A DNA stretch of 64,000 nt, from contig JAJLRJ010000009.1 in NCBI GenBank assembly GCA_024195265.1, positions 36,183,710-36,247,709 of the forward strand. The letters are read 5' to 3'. Below the pieces are notes generated by a model. That model was given only the letters and a program-made list of their open reading frames with translations. It had not been told where the DNA came from and made no database searches. Below are positions 11,925 to 24,671 of this stretch, piece by piece. Every line of letters starts with the position of its first letter. Position 1 is the stretch's first letter. Position numbers and translations under genes: made by a program. The stretch comes from Dendrophyllia cribrosa (taxonomy: Eukaryota; Cnidaria; Anthozoa; Scleractinia; Dendrophylliidae).

Positions 11925-12235
11925 GTTAAGTAATGCTTCACATAAGAACTATAGTAAACTTCATTGTTCTGCGGCATTGGCTCTTTCCCGCATTGAATAT
12001 CTTTGATTTTAAAAATAGAGAAGGGGCTGATGGTTCATAATTATATTTCATTATAAAAATACAGAAAATCCATTTGCGCCAAATAATATTTTAGGAAATA
12101 TTCGTGCTTAGCCAATCAGAATAGCAAAGACAATAGCTTCTAATTTTGCTTCTTTGATGAAATTCCCCAAATACGATATCTTTTAAAAATTGCATGTTGT
12201 GCGATTGGGTCTCAAAATACTTGAAACCTAAAAAG
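11925..12235. repeat. Dispersed repeat shared with 53843-54165
   Basis: Reverse-complement similarity to intron 1 of the GPCR gene at 53523-57238. Shared blocks include caatcagaatagcaaagaca, tgttgtgcgattgggtctca and cattggctctttccc. The two insertions are in opposite orientation. Terminal structure is unclear. Confidence 0.65.
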
Positions 12236-12574
12236 AATTAGACTTTATATGCACCTTGAACCTTACCTTTTTAGCGTTTTGGAGTCTAGGTCAATGAATC
12301 ACTAGTTGTAACAATGAAAATAGTTGACATTCCATCGTGCATTGCCGTTCAGCACTATCCTTCTATCTGATCATTAATAATTTGTTTGCATTATTTAGCG
12401 CATGCATGGTAACGAGACTGAGCCAATTGTTTGTTTTTCTACTACTGATGCATGAAGATATGTTCTTTTTGGCTTTTCAAAGCGATGGCTGTTATATGTG
12501 ATGATAGTGGTGAATGTCTGTTGTAATGATAAATAATTATATGTTTTATTCATGAAACAATCCATCCATTTCCT

Positions 12575-12816
12575 TCACAGAATCATCCCGTAACACAGCT
12601 TACGACTCCGGCTCTTTGTTTGTGGGAAATATGTCAATGGTACACGATCCATCCGCATATATGAACACACTATTGATGATGAAGTGATGTGCTTGACTCG
12701 TAGTTTGTGATGGAACTTTGTCTCTTTAGTACCATCGTCCAATTTGAAGGACAGGAAGTGTTTTTTTTGAATCCCAGCACTAGTTTCAGCAAACCGGAGC
12801 ACCCAAGGCAAAAATG
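12575..12816 (-). CDS. Candidate terminal exon of an unknown gene
   Basis: On the minus strand an acceptor (atgttttactag) precedes 12816. Eighty open codons run to a TGA at 12575-12577. The translation has balanced composition (for example KHFLSFKLDDGTKETKFHH and PLTYFPQTKSRSRK) and does not look like repeat translation. No domain recognised and no partner exon found. Confidence 0.25.
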
Positions 12817-13371
12817 CTAGTAAAACATTTTTTATATACCATGTTACATTTTCTGTCTCTTTTCATAGTTGTGTGAACAGTCACAGCTTCGTATATTTGA
12901 TTTTTGTTTAGCTGTGCGTAGCTGTTATGTGCTTTTGTTTTTCCTAGAATCCTATGTAGCTAGTCATTCTATCTTTCACAAAACTATAAAATAAAACATT
13001 GTTTTTCCTATGTCACGTTGGGACGCACCATGCTACAAGTCGTATGAGCTGCGGTACGTCGCCTCGTGAGTCAAGAGGCCTGATTAAAATAACACACGGA
13101 TTGATTTTACGCACTAAATATCTTTCAATATGAAAAAGGATGGCACCTGAAATCTAGAACTAAAACACATACAACGGATGGCGGACAAGATGTCACGGGG
13201 AAAGGTTGCATCAACAATGCACACGAGATGACAATGCACAATTGATGAAATGAAACCAGTTTGAATTTAAGTGGCTGCCGCAAGGACAAAACTATGTTGC
13301 TGCAACCTATCCCCACGTCATGCGTCTCTACGACCTGTCGCCATGGTGTGCACCGACTAGTTGCTTCGATC

Positions 13372-13690
13372 AGAGTGCGACCTCTATTAACAACTAAATC
13401 TGCTAATCGTTTGTATAAATCCATGGTGTTACTGCTTCTGCTGTACTGTGACGTTACCTGGCATGCTGGGTCTTGAGAACCAGCAAAAGATCGAACGTTT
13501 TGCAAAGAAGAGCTTGCCACATTGTTCTCAAAACTCCCACGAACTGACTACGATGCCATCATCGAACGTCCTGGACGGAAGACGCTTTCCGATAGACGAG
13601 AGGAATACATTAAAGAATTATTAATAACTGTCTTAAAGGGGACTGTTTCCCGATTCATTCAAGGCTATTTTAACATCAGACGCTGTGACA
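13372..13690 (+). pseudogene. LINE ORF2 C-terminal remnant, frameshifted
   Basis: The first part reads SANRLYKSMVLLLLLYCDVT with a stop after HAGS. After a frame change, a second part reads DYDAIIERPGRKTLSDRREE then VSRFIQGYFNIRRC. This order (palm/thumb tail, QRRA-like helix, DRREE) is typical of CR1/jockey-type non-LTR ORF2 C-termini. It is broken by at least one frameshift and one stop, and lacks the catalytic RT core. Confidence 0.65.
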
Positions 13691-13899
13691 TCAGACATTC
13701 CAAAGAAATTTTGCACGGCCATAACTTTAATCGCCGGTTTGTTGCATTATGTTTGTATTTGTTAGTAAATGCATCAGAAACTGCTACTTTTAATTTACTA
13801 AAATACTCCACTCACGTATACTATTTTCATATATAGTTCAAAATTAGAGATAGAAATAACACAATAATCTTAAAATTAAAGTGCTGGTTATTTATAAAT

Positions 13900-14095
13900 A
13901 AACGATTTCGAAGTTTAGACGTTATCTAACAAAACCACGATGTAAACCAATTTCAATCAACCAAACCTGTTATTATTTACTGTAAACAATGTCGAGAAGG
14001 CACATTACACAGACCCACCTATAAATAGATGTGGAGGTCCATAAATTGTCTTTAAGAGCGGTCTAAGTTACTGGACTTCGTTAAATAGCCCGGCG
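13900..14095. repeat. Dispersed repeat shared with 28125-28525
   Basis: Blocks ctaacaaaaccacgatgtaa and gatgtggaggtccataaat are found in reverse orientation at 28464-28520 and 28130-28185. This copy is shorter and probably internally deleted. Confidence 0.55.
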
Positions 14096-14260
14096 GCCCA
14101 AAAAGTCTCACAGAAATCAATATACAAGAAACATTTAAACAACTTTGAGTTTTAAAGCCTTGCGAAATTGCTGAGTGCGCCAGCTGTTTAGTGATTCATT
14201 AATTAGGTATGATTGAAATGTTTTTACTTTTTCTTGACATTGACAGGCATTTTAGCTATA

Positions 14261-14810
14261 TTAACCCTATTCAGCCTCGGCTTTTTTGAGTTTCCTGAGC
14301 CTGGGGGGGGGGGGGGGGGGGGGGGGGGGGTGGGGGGCAATGACAATGAAACCTAGAGGGTACATAGTACGTCCAAAACTGTCTCCTTTGCGGTCCGCAC
14401 AATGGAACGATGACGTCATATGAACGTAGTTATTAGGTAATTAGTTATACGGCCGCCATCTTGGATCCGCCATCTTGAATTTCTGAAATTTTTAAACCTC
14501 TTAAAAAACCGTCCAAATTGACGCAAAATTAATCAAAACCAATAAATAAGCGCTAAATGACGTAAAAATACAAAAGTTATACCAATAAACATTGTTTTTC
14601 CTTCATTCAAAGGTATAAAATGTAAATTTCAGAAAACATGGCTGTCAAAATCTTGTTGCCATGGAAACATCAAGTCACGTGATCAAAAAACTGTCAAATG
14701 AAATTGTTGCCAGATAAATTTTAGGAAACGTCACAAAGACATATTAAAGAAGTTATAAATATTGAAAGTTAGCCCCCCCCCCCCCCCCCCCCCAGGCCGA
14801 ATAGGGTTAA
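14261..14810. mobile_element. piggyBac-type MITE family A, copy 1
   Basis: Bounded by TTAA at 14261-14264 and 14807-14810, with terminal inverted repeats CCCTATTCAGCCT and AGGCCGAATAGGG. TTAA target duplication and CCY-starting ends are hallmarks of piggyBac-type elements. It holds poly-G and poly-C runs and no transposase. A second copy in opposite orientation lies at 19246-19675. Confidence 0.85.
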
Positions 14811-15589
14811 GGTATATTACCTGACTAAGACTGTCAATGTCTTAACTTTCATTTATGTTAGATTGTTTTTCTTAGTAATCATGTACCTTCAATTGTTAGT
14901 TTACCGTAGCTCATTAGTATCTTTGTAGCACTTATTAGGCCGGTTCGTACTTGGGCTCTTAATGCACTTGAAGTGCATTTGGTACGTACTTGTAGCATGT
15001 GTAGTGTGCCGAACTCCTTTTTGTTAGCGTTTAGCTAAGTCTGACTTACGTTTTCAATAGAAGCACTCATCTGATTTATTTACACGTTTAAATCTCTTTG
15101 TAAAATGTATCAAAGTGGTAAAAACTAATATTAGCTGAATGCAATAAAAAGTTTAATAATTTGCAGTAGTTCGTTTTCTATAAGTTCTATATTTCCCTTC
15201 TTTTTTTTTCATCAAAAACATCTTTTTGAATGGCACGTGCTGTTGGTTTGTGCTGAATCACCCAAGTGTAGCTCACGAACTTGAGTGTGAACTTTTAATG
15301 ACTGCACTTTTTTGGTTTCTTTTTGTTGCCCTGGCGATAAGCGTATATAAACAAAAAGATCCAAGTGCAGTTCAAAGCAAGGACTACCCTTACTTTGGAG
15401 CGCACTTAACCAATGAGAAATCAAACAGATTACTATTGGAGATCTTGGAGAGTGAGGATATCTATGTTGATGTCGAATTTCTTTGTACCAGTCTTCGTAA
15501 TTTTAAAACACTTAATGACTTAATCTGCATTTTATTACCCCTTCTTGTTAATTTATTAAATTATTTCTATTATTAATTAATTTTTTGTT

Positions 15590-15785
15590 GTTGTTGTAAC
15601 TAATCATAAAAATTTTCTATTCATTATTTTCTTATCTATTGTTATTCATTTATTTTTATAGTGAGCTTCTGTAACTGTTTATGCGCAGCAACCCGCCACG
15701 ATTTAACTCTAGTTATTTGCGGGTTGCTACTATATTTTGTTTTATTATTTGAAAAATAAATTGTTGTTGTTGTTGTTGTTGTTAT
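15590..15785 (+). mobile_element. LINE 3' tail with (TTG)n end
   Basis: AT-rich 3'-UTR-like sequence containing the hairpin caacccgc / gcgggttg and ending in gttgttgttgttgttgttg. This is the arrangement of a 5'-truncated non-LTR element, but no coding part remains, so the assignment is tentative. Confidence 0.4.
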
Positions 15786-15983
15786 GACAGTATAGCCTTG
15801 CTTCCCAAAAATCAACAAAAAGTGAGCATAGCGTTACACCAGGCTCTAGGACGATTTTTTTGCTGAATTAAGTTCAAATAAAACTTGACTTGATGAGAAA
15901 AGTTATTTTTTTACTATCGAATTTGCGTTTTATATGCATATCATTCTTTGGTCCTGCAACTTTGTTTATGAAGCTAATCAACT

Positions 15984-16224
15984 GGGCCGGGTTGTTCAAA
16001 ACACGATTAAGCTAACCCCAGAATTAGCATAAATTTTATATTCCAGTTAAATAACTACTCAATGAAACATTTTCCAAAGATTTTCTGCCCTTCAGTTTCG
16101 ACTTTGACTTGTCTTCACTTTAACTAAAAATAAGCTTTTGAAAACATTTTTAAACAAGAGAAATGAAATCCTAGGTTAATTTTAATCCTGGATTAGCGTT
16201 AATTGGCTTTCGAACAACCGGGCT
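15984..16224. mobile_element. MITE family D, copy 1
   Basis: The ends gggccgggttgttcaaa and ttcgaacaaccgggc are inverted. Internal blocks gattaagctaac and ctggattagcgtta are inverted as well. The same element in opposite orientation is at 45853-46093. Confidence 0.75.
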
Positions 16225-16368
16225 CAGGACCCGTGGGCTCGGTTGCAGTCATGCCTGAAAATCTCTGTCTCGTCTTTCAAAGTATACCTCAAGTCTACTT
16301 GATTTTCAGTGCACTTCAAATGCACTATGGTCCTAGTGTGAGCCGGCCTATTGTTTTCTTTTGGTTTA

Positions 16369-16752
16369 GGCCCGTCCACACGTATACGTTTATGTTCGTA
16401 AACGCATAAGTTTTTATGCATTTATAGCCCTCCCGTCCACACGTAAACGATGAAAACGGTCACCCTAAACGGATATTTGCGAAAACGCTCTCCAAAGTGG
16501 ATATTTACGAAAACGCTGTTTACCCGTTTACGTGTGGACAGTGTAAACGGATATTTTCGTAAACGCTGACGTAGATACTAACTTATCTACGCATGGTCAA
16601 GGCAGATTTTTAGCGTTTACGTGTGGACATCGAAAGCCTAAACGCATAAGAACTTATGCGTTTTACGAACTTAAACGTTTATGTGCGGACGGGAGCGTTT
16701 TAGATAAAAACATATGCGTTTACAGACGTAAATGTATACGTATGGACGGGCC
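16369..16752. mobile_element. MITE with internal subrepeats
   Basis: Terminal inverted repeats ggcccgtccacacgtatac / gtatacgtatggacgggcc, apparently flanked by TTA on both sides. Repeated motifs cgtccacacgtaaacg, cgtgtggaca and gcgtttacg lie throughout in both orientations. It abuts the end of the 14935-16350 element. Confidence 0.8.
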
Positions 16753-17439
16753 TTAGTTTCGTTTTCACTTCTATTATTGTTGTATTATTAAAGTTCGATT
16801 CAATTTGTTATGTAACTTATCAGTAAACACGGTAGTTTAGTAGCTTTTGTCCATTTGTTAACTCCATGTATAACTGATGAAGGTCGTGAAACTGAAACGT
16901 TTTTACTAAAATTGCGTAACATTATTTTTTTACCTTGGCAAATCACAAATCGAGTGCCGAACCGCTGGTTAACACAGTACACTAAACCCAAGGGATGCAT
17001 GGCGAGATGATCTAACCATGGAAATGCCATTTACCCGGTGTGTGTAACCGCACCTAATGCTGCAAGTCTCAGTAATTATCTATTCTCATAACACTATGAC
17101 CCGCAACGGAGATTTCATAGAAAATCAATAAACCCGGGAAACCAACCAACAATATTGACTACCTTCAATTATATACTGACAGGGTTTCAAGGGCGAAGAT
17201 CCAATTTCTTCTCGCACGACTTAAGTTAAAACTAACCGGATCAAAATAACAAAAGAGGTATTTAATATGATGGACCAATAAAAACAGAGGTTCAGAAAAG
17301 GGTAGTGACATCCCCTACTCGATTACTGCATTAGATTTCGAGTGGTATACAACTTGGGGCGGCTTACCAACAGCTCAGACTGAAGACGTAAAGACAGCTA
17401 CAACACATGTTATTCAAAGGTAAGTTGCTCTACTCGAAA

Positions 17440-17765
17440 GGTATGCGAAATTGAGAACTACGAGGAGTATGATTAACCAAAGGGGATCAAAAGAACCTGC
17501 TAATGACTTAGCTAAACTGTGGAATGCGCTGCCTGATTATATCTGTACTAGTGTATTTGCAGACTTTAGAAGGAAAATCCAGGGTTGTAACTTTTGTAGT
17601 CGCTGTTCGCTTAGCAGAATGAATTTCTAATGATAAAAATTTATTTGTAAATACTATAATTTTTACCTTTCATGTTCTCAAAAGTATTAGCTTCAGTAAG
17701 CTACTCTGCAATTCAAGAGAAAATAAAGTTTATGTATGTGGTATGCATGTATGTAATGTATGTAT
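17440..17765 (+). pseudogene. LINE 3' end with ATGT-type tail
   Basis: The frame at about 17505-17580 reads LTKLWNALPDYI then FADFRRKIQ, the usual end of non-LTR ORF2 proteins. It is followed by UTR-like sequence and a degenerate atgtatgt tail to 17765. Earlier parts of the frame carry stops. Confidence 0.55.
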
Positions 17766-17824
17766 GACGTGCCTAAGCAGCCTTAACAGTTTTATGTATA
17801 TAGCTAGCTGTGTAAAATTAACAA

Positions 17825-18208
17825 ATGCCTTTAGGCTGGCCTTTCCACAATCTGAAAGAAAACTACTCGTTCTCCATCAACTTGCGTCATTTCAAGAAAT
17901 ATATTGAACAAAAGCAAACACCGAGAAAGCAACAACAGGATTTCTTGCAAATTATAGAGTTCTTCGTGGATAAACTGCATAAGCAATTTAAGAGAAATAC
18001 TCTGTAAAATTCCGGCGAACTTTTTGAAAAGTCGCGGCCACGGTACATCACCGATTTGCTGAAATTCGCCATTTAGACTTGGTTTAGGGGCCGTCGACAT
18101 ATTCACTTGTCCCCGCTTAACGTCAACTGGACGTTTAGGGGGAGGGGGTAAGGCACTGGACGTTAGTGCAGGGCATTTTTGGACCGAAGCAAACTGAAGT
18201 ATTTTCAT
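17825..18208. other. Ambiguous open region on both strands
   Basis: Minus strand 17831-18208 holds a 125-codon ATG frame. Plus strand 17825-18007 holds 60 codons including NLRHFKKYIEQKQTPRKQQQ; after one stop, the same frame continues with SRPRYITDLLKF. The plus-strand reading looks more protein-like and could be a decayed exon; the minus-strand frame may be its shadow. No family was recognised with confidence, and no splice partner was found. Confidence 0.25.
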
Positions 18209-19002
18209 AAGTTTTAATTTATGTTAAGTGTATATATAGAACGGTGGTCGAGACATTATTAAAGAGAAAGCAGGACAAAATTAAAGAGGTGGGTTGTACA
18301 TTGTGATCTTTTAAACTCTATCCTTCTAAATCACTAACAAATTTTACATTTACATTGCGATCTTTTAAACTCTATCCTAAATCACGAACAAATTTTTACA
18401 ATACCTAAAGTGCTCGGTTTGCTGATGTTCATTTGTAAATACGTTTGTGAACAAAACTGCTGGAATCTTTCAGTCAAAACAGTCTTTCAACGTCAGCGTT
18501 CTTTTTTGAGAATCAGTCTACAGTCTCATCGGACAAAATCGGGGCAATTATTTTCACTTCAATCTAACAACAACGAACAAAGTCTTAATATAAACTCTCA
18601 ATACTGTGACTTTGATAATGAGTAACATTTCAGTCAGTTGCTTTAAAACGGGTTTAGAATATTAATTTTACACCTCGTGGAATGATGCTTGCCAGCGATA
18701 TGTTCAAAACCCAACAGCTCGACACAAAAAAATGAAGTCTATTTTTTATTTTCGATTGTGCCCCCCTCCCCCCTTTTACAGTTAACAATGGGCTCACACA
18801 ATCGTAGCAGGAAGTGCACCCTGAGCTGCACTGTATCCCACAGAAAGTGCTATAGCCAAGGGTCATGATCTCCCACTCCAAGATGGTACCTACCGTACCA
18901 TCTGACCTATTTTCCTCCCAGAAGGGCACCCCCTCTTCTGGTCCCCCTATGTTACACTCTAACATAAGCCCCACACACCCCCCCCCCCCCCCCCCCCCCT
19001 AG

Positions 19003-19090
19003 ACACCGCTACTTCGGGAGGTCCCCTCTAGAGACACCGCTACTTTAGTGGGAGGGGTCCCCAGTGACACCGCTACTCTAGGGACATAGC
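19003..19090. repeat. Short minisatellite (gacaccgctact)
   Basis: Three copies of agacaccgctact or gtgacaccgctact separated by GC-rich spacers, directly after a poly-C run. Confidence 0.6.
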
Positions 19091-19245
19091 TCTGCCTTCC
19101 TGCCACCCTAGTTTTTTCCACAAAACTGGTTCCTTGTTGTTTCTTTTACATAACTACGTATTTGGGGTGGGACCTCTATTGCTTTTTTCAATGCTAAATT
19201 TAGTATCAACTCAGTATCTCAAGTGTATTGCACATCAGGGTCTCT

Positions 19246-19265
19246 TTAACCCTATTCGGCCTGGT

Positions 19266-19325
<60 letters not shown>

Positions 19326-19675
19326 GGGGGGGGGGCACAAAGTTCCCGCGCTAACTTTGAACATTCATAACTTTTTTAATATGTATTCAAACGCCATCAG
19401 ACTTTTCCTAAAATTTATCTGGCAACAATTTTATATGACAATTTTTGATCACGTGACTTGATGTTTCCATGGCAACAAGATTTTGACAGCCATGTTTTCT
19501 GAAATTTGCATATTTATACCTTTGAATGAAGAAAAACAATGTTTATTAGTATAACTTTTGTATTTTTACGTCATTTAGCGTTTATTTATTGGTTTTGATT
19601 AATTTTGCGTCAATTTGGACGGTTTTTAAGGGTTTTAAAAAAAACTCAAAAAAAGCCCAGGCTGAATAGGGTTAA
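19246..19675. mobile_element. piggyBac-type MITE family A, copy 2
   Basis: TTAA at 19246-19249 and 19672-19675. Ends CCCTATTCGGCCTGG and CCAGGCTGAATAGGG. The order is opposite to copy 1 at 14261-14810. It carries an uninterrupted run of about 60 G followed by T and 10 G. The glycine-rich frames translated here are artefacts of this run. Confidence 0.85.
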
Positions 19676-19785
19676 GGTTACTGTAAACCTTTTTTGGTCC
19701 CATTTTGCATCAGTAATTAAGTTTTTTAATTTCTGTAAAGACATAACATTAATCTAGAAATATTGAAAGAAGTTTTGCAAAATCA

Positions 19786-20211
19786 TTAAAGGGAACCTCC
19801 ATTGTCAGAACAAATTGACGTTAAATTGTTGGGAATAAAGTCGAAATTTAAATTTTTAAAAGAACAGGCCAAATATAATTTTAGTGTACAAATAAAATGG
19901 ATAGAAATATCGCCTATTTTCGCTTTTAAATTTCCCGCGCGCCGCCATTTTGAATTATTATGACGTGTTAGGGTTGCCGCTATTGTTAAGAATTGAAGTT
20001 CTTTTGTTTTCGACAATTAGACAACCGTAACACGTCACAAATATTCAAAATGGCGGCGCGCGGGAAATTTAAAAGCGAAAATAGGCGATTTTCGTATCCA
20101 TTTTTTTGTACACTAAAATTATATTGCACCTGTATTTTTAAAAACTATAATTTAGACTTTATTTCCAACAATTTAACGTCAATTTGTTATAACAATGGAG
20201 GTTCCCTTTAA
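19786..20211. mobile_element. Palindromic MITE, arms ~200 bp
   Basis: The left arm ttaaagggaacctccattgt and the right arm acaatggaggttccctttaa are complementary, and the match continues through gcgaaaataggcga and gccgccatttt to a short centre. The two mirrored frames at 19786-20016 (-) and 19993-20211 (+) translate the same arm and are not genes. Confidence 0.85.
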
Positions 20212-21480
20212 AAGAACTCGAGATATTCTTAAAAAAGAGTTTCAAGAGAATAGTTGATAAGTAGCTATAGGTGTGATAATCCGATAATCTCATTCCCCGG
20301 GCGTTCCAGAGTGCAGCGCCTTCTTGTACTTTTCCCGGTAAACTTTATCCGGAATCTCTCATTTCATGTTATATGCATATTTTGTTTACATGCATCGCAA
20401 TGCAGAGCGCATTTCGCATCGTCATAGCGTATTCTTTTGTAGCGTCATAGCGTATTCTCCGCGACCATTTTCCATGTTTCACACGGTCGTCTACGCTTGT
20501 CCCAATTCCTGAAGATTTACAATTTGACCATTAAAGCCAAAGTGGAATTTTTGGTTAGCAGAGTTGTAGAGATCACGAGTGAAAAGAACCGCGGCGAGGA
20601 GTAAAAGAACAATATGAATGAATAGCTTACTCGCTCGCATTTATTACTGATACCAGCGCGTGTTTTCGGTCAATTTCCGCGGCTACGTCTGTTGTGTTTT
20701 CATTTCTTTGAAAAATCCCACTGGCTCTTTTCGCTCGTTTGTTTCTACGACAATTTTGCTGCGTTTTCGTTACGTTCTTTCCGCTCATTTGGGTTTGCAG
20801 TTTCGCGAAACTTCGCCGTTTTTTCTATGGTTTTACCCTTTGAATAACTTGGCTAATCGGCGGTTAATCGAATTCACATACACTGCTGTGTGACGATACT
20901 CTTCAGGGGGCTCTATGTTTCATTTCATTGGTTGGCGGCACGACCACGATGACATCCGCTTTAATGAGGTGTGAAAACAGTGAAAATCTTTCGAGGCTGA
21001 AAACTCGAGGTTTGTTTTTGCTAGAATGGCCTCTGTTTAAATGAATTAATAGGGTATGTATGTAGATTTGTCAGATTTTCACGAAACTTGGCCAGTATGT
21101 TTGCTGGATATTGATGCACCAAAGTATGTGGGGCTGTTACGAAATTCCAAATACTTTTCCCGTGGCGCCCCAAAGTGTGACGCGCGCGCATAGAACAATT
21201 TTCTATTGTCCAACTTCAAAGTGGATTTATTCGGGAACCAATGAAAATATCGAAAACGCCTTACACACTTTGTTAGGCCAATAAGGCTTGTGCATGCTTA
21301 ACTAAAGGAAAAAAAAAGAAAAAATAATTGCTATTTTCGGAATCTACAATTTATTAGCTTTACAGTGATATATAGTTTTCTGGGGTTTCGTTAAAAATAG
21401 CGCGCGTACGAAAGATTTCCGGAAAGGCTTCCTTGAAGGTTTACTGTAACCTTAATTCTCACTAAAAAAATATTTGCTGC
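20212..21480. other. No gene recognised
   Basis: Mixed sequence with a small duplicated motif (gcgtcatagcgtattct near 20420-20460) and a T-rich frame at 20660-20893 that has no recognisable domain. Confidence 0.4.
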
Positions 21481-21660
21481 GAGTTTTTCAGCGTTGTTAC
21501 GTGCTCAGAGTTTGTCGATTGAACAATGGATCACAAAGAGCATTCATCAAGCTCACGAACGATTTAGTGACATTTCTCGGGGAAGGCAATGTTCTTTTAT
21601 GACTTTTTCAGCGTTGTTACGTGCTCAGAGTTTGCCGATTGAACAGTGGATCACAAAGAA
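21481..21660. repeat. 60-bp direct duplication, period 120
   Basis: tttttcagcgttgttacgtg through gatcacaaag occurs at 21481-21540 and again at 21601-21660 with a few mismatches. Confidence 0.85.
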
Positions 21661-22454
21661 CTACTTATAATATAATGGTATTACATGTAATTCGAAAATG
21701 ATGGTAATTGACCCAATAAATAAATTTATGAAATTATCAAAATATGCATGTACATTTACTGTTTCCGTTATGTTTTACTGCCCAGCATCTGCTCGCAGCA
21801 TTGTCATTACAATCTGTAACCTCTAATTTATCTTTAGAAGGGGCATTTGACATTCAAATTCAGTACTAGGGTGGGTTTTTTAATGTAACTTTCGCCCAAG
21901 GGGGGCGGGAATTTGATTGACAAGTCGATCTTCAAAACTTCAAATGCCCGGGGCATTGCCCGGCGGGAGCGGGGGACGGTGGATGGGGTTGGAGTGTGGC
22001 AATTGATATTTCGACGCATAATACTGGAAAGGTTTCAAATTACTTTTCACATTATGCACTTCTGTCGTTTATTTTGATTAAATTCCTGATAAGTTTCATT
22101 CAAAATTTATTATGATAATGGGGGCATACTTCCAGAAAAACTTTCAATTCGAAACGGTTTTTTTTTTTCACCCCGAGTCCGGACCAGGCAAAAACTGAAA
22201 GATTCATGGCTTCGAAAGGCCACTTTGCGGCTACATTTGCATTCACTTTAAAAGTGTCGGAAACACAGCTCAGCTAGATACATGTACAAGATTTAGCTAA
22301 AACCCGAATAACAGGCATCGGAAACTCTGATATACGGCCTTTTATAACGGTAAGTACAAAGTACGCATCGATTTGTATGTTTTAGTACCCTAGTCTTTTG
22401 ACACAGTGGATACGATATTTTAATCATTTAATTGCGTGCGAACTCGCACGCTAA

Positions 22455-24671
22455 AGGCTGGTTCTCATATAATCGTCCCGGTCGTCCGAGTCGTTTCAAA
22501 AGTGCACGGACGACCGGAACAATTATATGAGAACACTTCTGGGACGACCCAGGGACGATCACAAACGACCCGGACGACTGGGACGATCGCGGTCGCTTGG
22601 ATAGAACTGTGTTCTTTTTGGACAACTAGGACGATCGTGAAAAATCGGGGACGATCATATGAGAACTACTCCCAGGCGACCGGGACGACTGAGGCGATCG
22701 AAGCGACCCAAATCCACCCCAGAATGCATTATTATTTCCCAGTTTCATAGCTCTACCAGTTGCAAGATGGCGCGATGACTCGCTCGAAATGCAAAATGCG
22801 CTCATCTGTGACCTGGATGCAATTTCCCAACGGCAAACTTTTGGTCATAATTTCTTTGGTTTTTACTCTATTGCAATAATTATTTTTGTATCTCCTAGTT
22901 GAATGAAGCATGGATAATAAATATGAACCAATTTCCTTCGAAATAAATAAAGGAGCCAAAATCTGGATTTGCGCAAACCCCTCATTTCATATTTAGGCCC
23001 TCCTAGAAAAGAATTGGTCCGTTTTATTTTGGCTCAAAATTTGCGAATCGACTTCCTTTCATATAGTTTAGAATGTGGCCAAGTTACAAATAATTCGTCG
23101 AAAGAGAAACGCTGCAACAGAAATGCCGTCAAATTAGGAGCTTATTTCCACCCAGGTGAAATAAATATTTATTGCGCCTCAAAAAACTAATAATCATGGA
23201 CACTCAACACCAAAAATATAGGCATGCGTTATACCTTACAACTAGTTCGATTGCGAATGCTACAGACCATTAAAATTTTCTGACTCAGTCTTTGGACCAA
23301 CGTACACACATGGCGAAAACGTGCTAAATATGTAATATTGCTCTCATCTCACTTTTACCGAGATTATATATTATTTTGCTCCTAAAACATATATAATATT
23401 GGTACAACTTACGAACCGGTTTTGGTCACTCTAAGTGTTTTCCTGGTTAATAACCAACTTGTCGAAACTGCGGCATTCGCGCTATGGTCTTGCACGCAGA
23501 TTTTAGGCTTCGTTGTTTACGAATGGTAATGAAATTTGACAATTCGTCAGGGGGGTAACACCATACCCTGGGGTGTAGTTCTCAGGCATATATGTTCCAA
23601 TGGAGCCATTGTTTGTGAGCATTCGCCAATTGTATGTCAAGCATTCTCTCAAAAGTCAATTCGGTCCCCCTGACGAATTGTCAAATTTAATTACCATTCG
23701 TAAACAACAAAGCCTAAAACCTGCGTGCAAGTCCATAGCGTGAATGCCGCAGTTTCGACAAGTTGTTTATCAACAAGGAAAACACCTAGAGTGACCAAAA
23801 CCGGTTCGTACGTTGTACCAATACTACCAGTTTCTTGTCGTTATATGTTTTAGGAGCAAAATAATATATAATCTTGGTAAAATTAAGAGGAGAGCAATAT
23901 TACATATTTAGCGCGTTTTCGCCATGTGTGTTAGTCTAAAGACTGAGTCAGTAAATTTTAATGGTTTGTAGCATTCGCAATCGAACTTGCTGTAAGGTAT
24001 AACGCATGCCTATACAACATATTCTTGGTGTTGAGTGGCCATAATTATTATTTTCGAGGCGCAATAAATATTTATTTCATCTCGGTGGATATAAGCTCCT
24101 AAGTTGACGGCATTTCTGTTGCAGCGTTTCTGTTCCGACGATTTTTTTCGTAACTCAGGCCACATTCTACACTATATCAAAGGAAGTCGATTCGCAAATT
24201 TTGAGCCAAATAAAACGGACCAATTTTTTTCTAGGAGGGCCTAAATATGAAATGAGGGGTTTGCGCAAATCCAGATTTTGGCTCCTGTATTTATTTCGAA
24301 GAAAATCGGTTCATATTTAATAATCCATGCTTCATTCAACTAGGAGGTACAAAAAGAATTATTGCAATAGAGTAAAAAACAAAGAAATTATAACCAAAAG
24401 TTTGCCGTTGCGAAATTGCATTCAGATCACATATGAGCGCATTTTGCATTTCGAGCCAGTCACCTTCTACTCTGCTTAAACAGCCGTCATTTTTTTACGA
24501 TTCTCGCGCCCAAAACATGTTGTCGGACCCAGTTTACGACCGCGCTATGAAGTTCCCAAATGCCAAAACCCAAATCGCTTGAGTTGTCCGATCGTCTGAG
24601 TCCTTTGCAAAAAAATTTTGAAAAGACTCGGACGACTGGGGCGACCGGGACGATTATATGAGGACCAGCCT
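22455..24671. mobile_element. 2.2-kb foldback element with ~1-kb arms
   Basis: The outer ends aggctggttctcatataatc and gattatatgaggaccagcct are inverted and flanked by TAA on both sides. Inside, about 22760-23553 is the near-perfect reverse complement of about 23665-24470, leaving a loop of about 110 bp. The subterminal part carries many copies of gacgaccgggacgat-like motifs. The reading frames inside (22428-22750, 22753-23190) are arm translations. No transposase was seen. Confidence 0.85.

Larger units (their letters stand above)
14935..16350. mobile_element. 1.4-kb element with ~43-bp terminal inverted repeats
   Basis: The left end taggccggttcgtac...gcacttgaagtgcattt is mirrored by the right end aaatgcactat...gagccggccta. 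The inside holds a LINE 3' tail and a separate MITE, so it has been hit by later insertions. No transposase was seen. Confidence 0.6.

Noticed and set aside
19134..19461. Glycine-rich frames
   Set aside because: Produced by the poly-G run inside a MITE.
22428..23190. Several 65-104 codon frames
   Set aside because: They lie in the arms of the foldback element and have mirrored counterparts at 23.7-24.6 kb.
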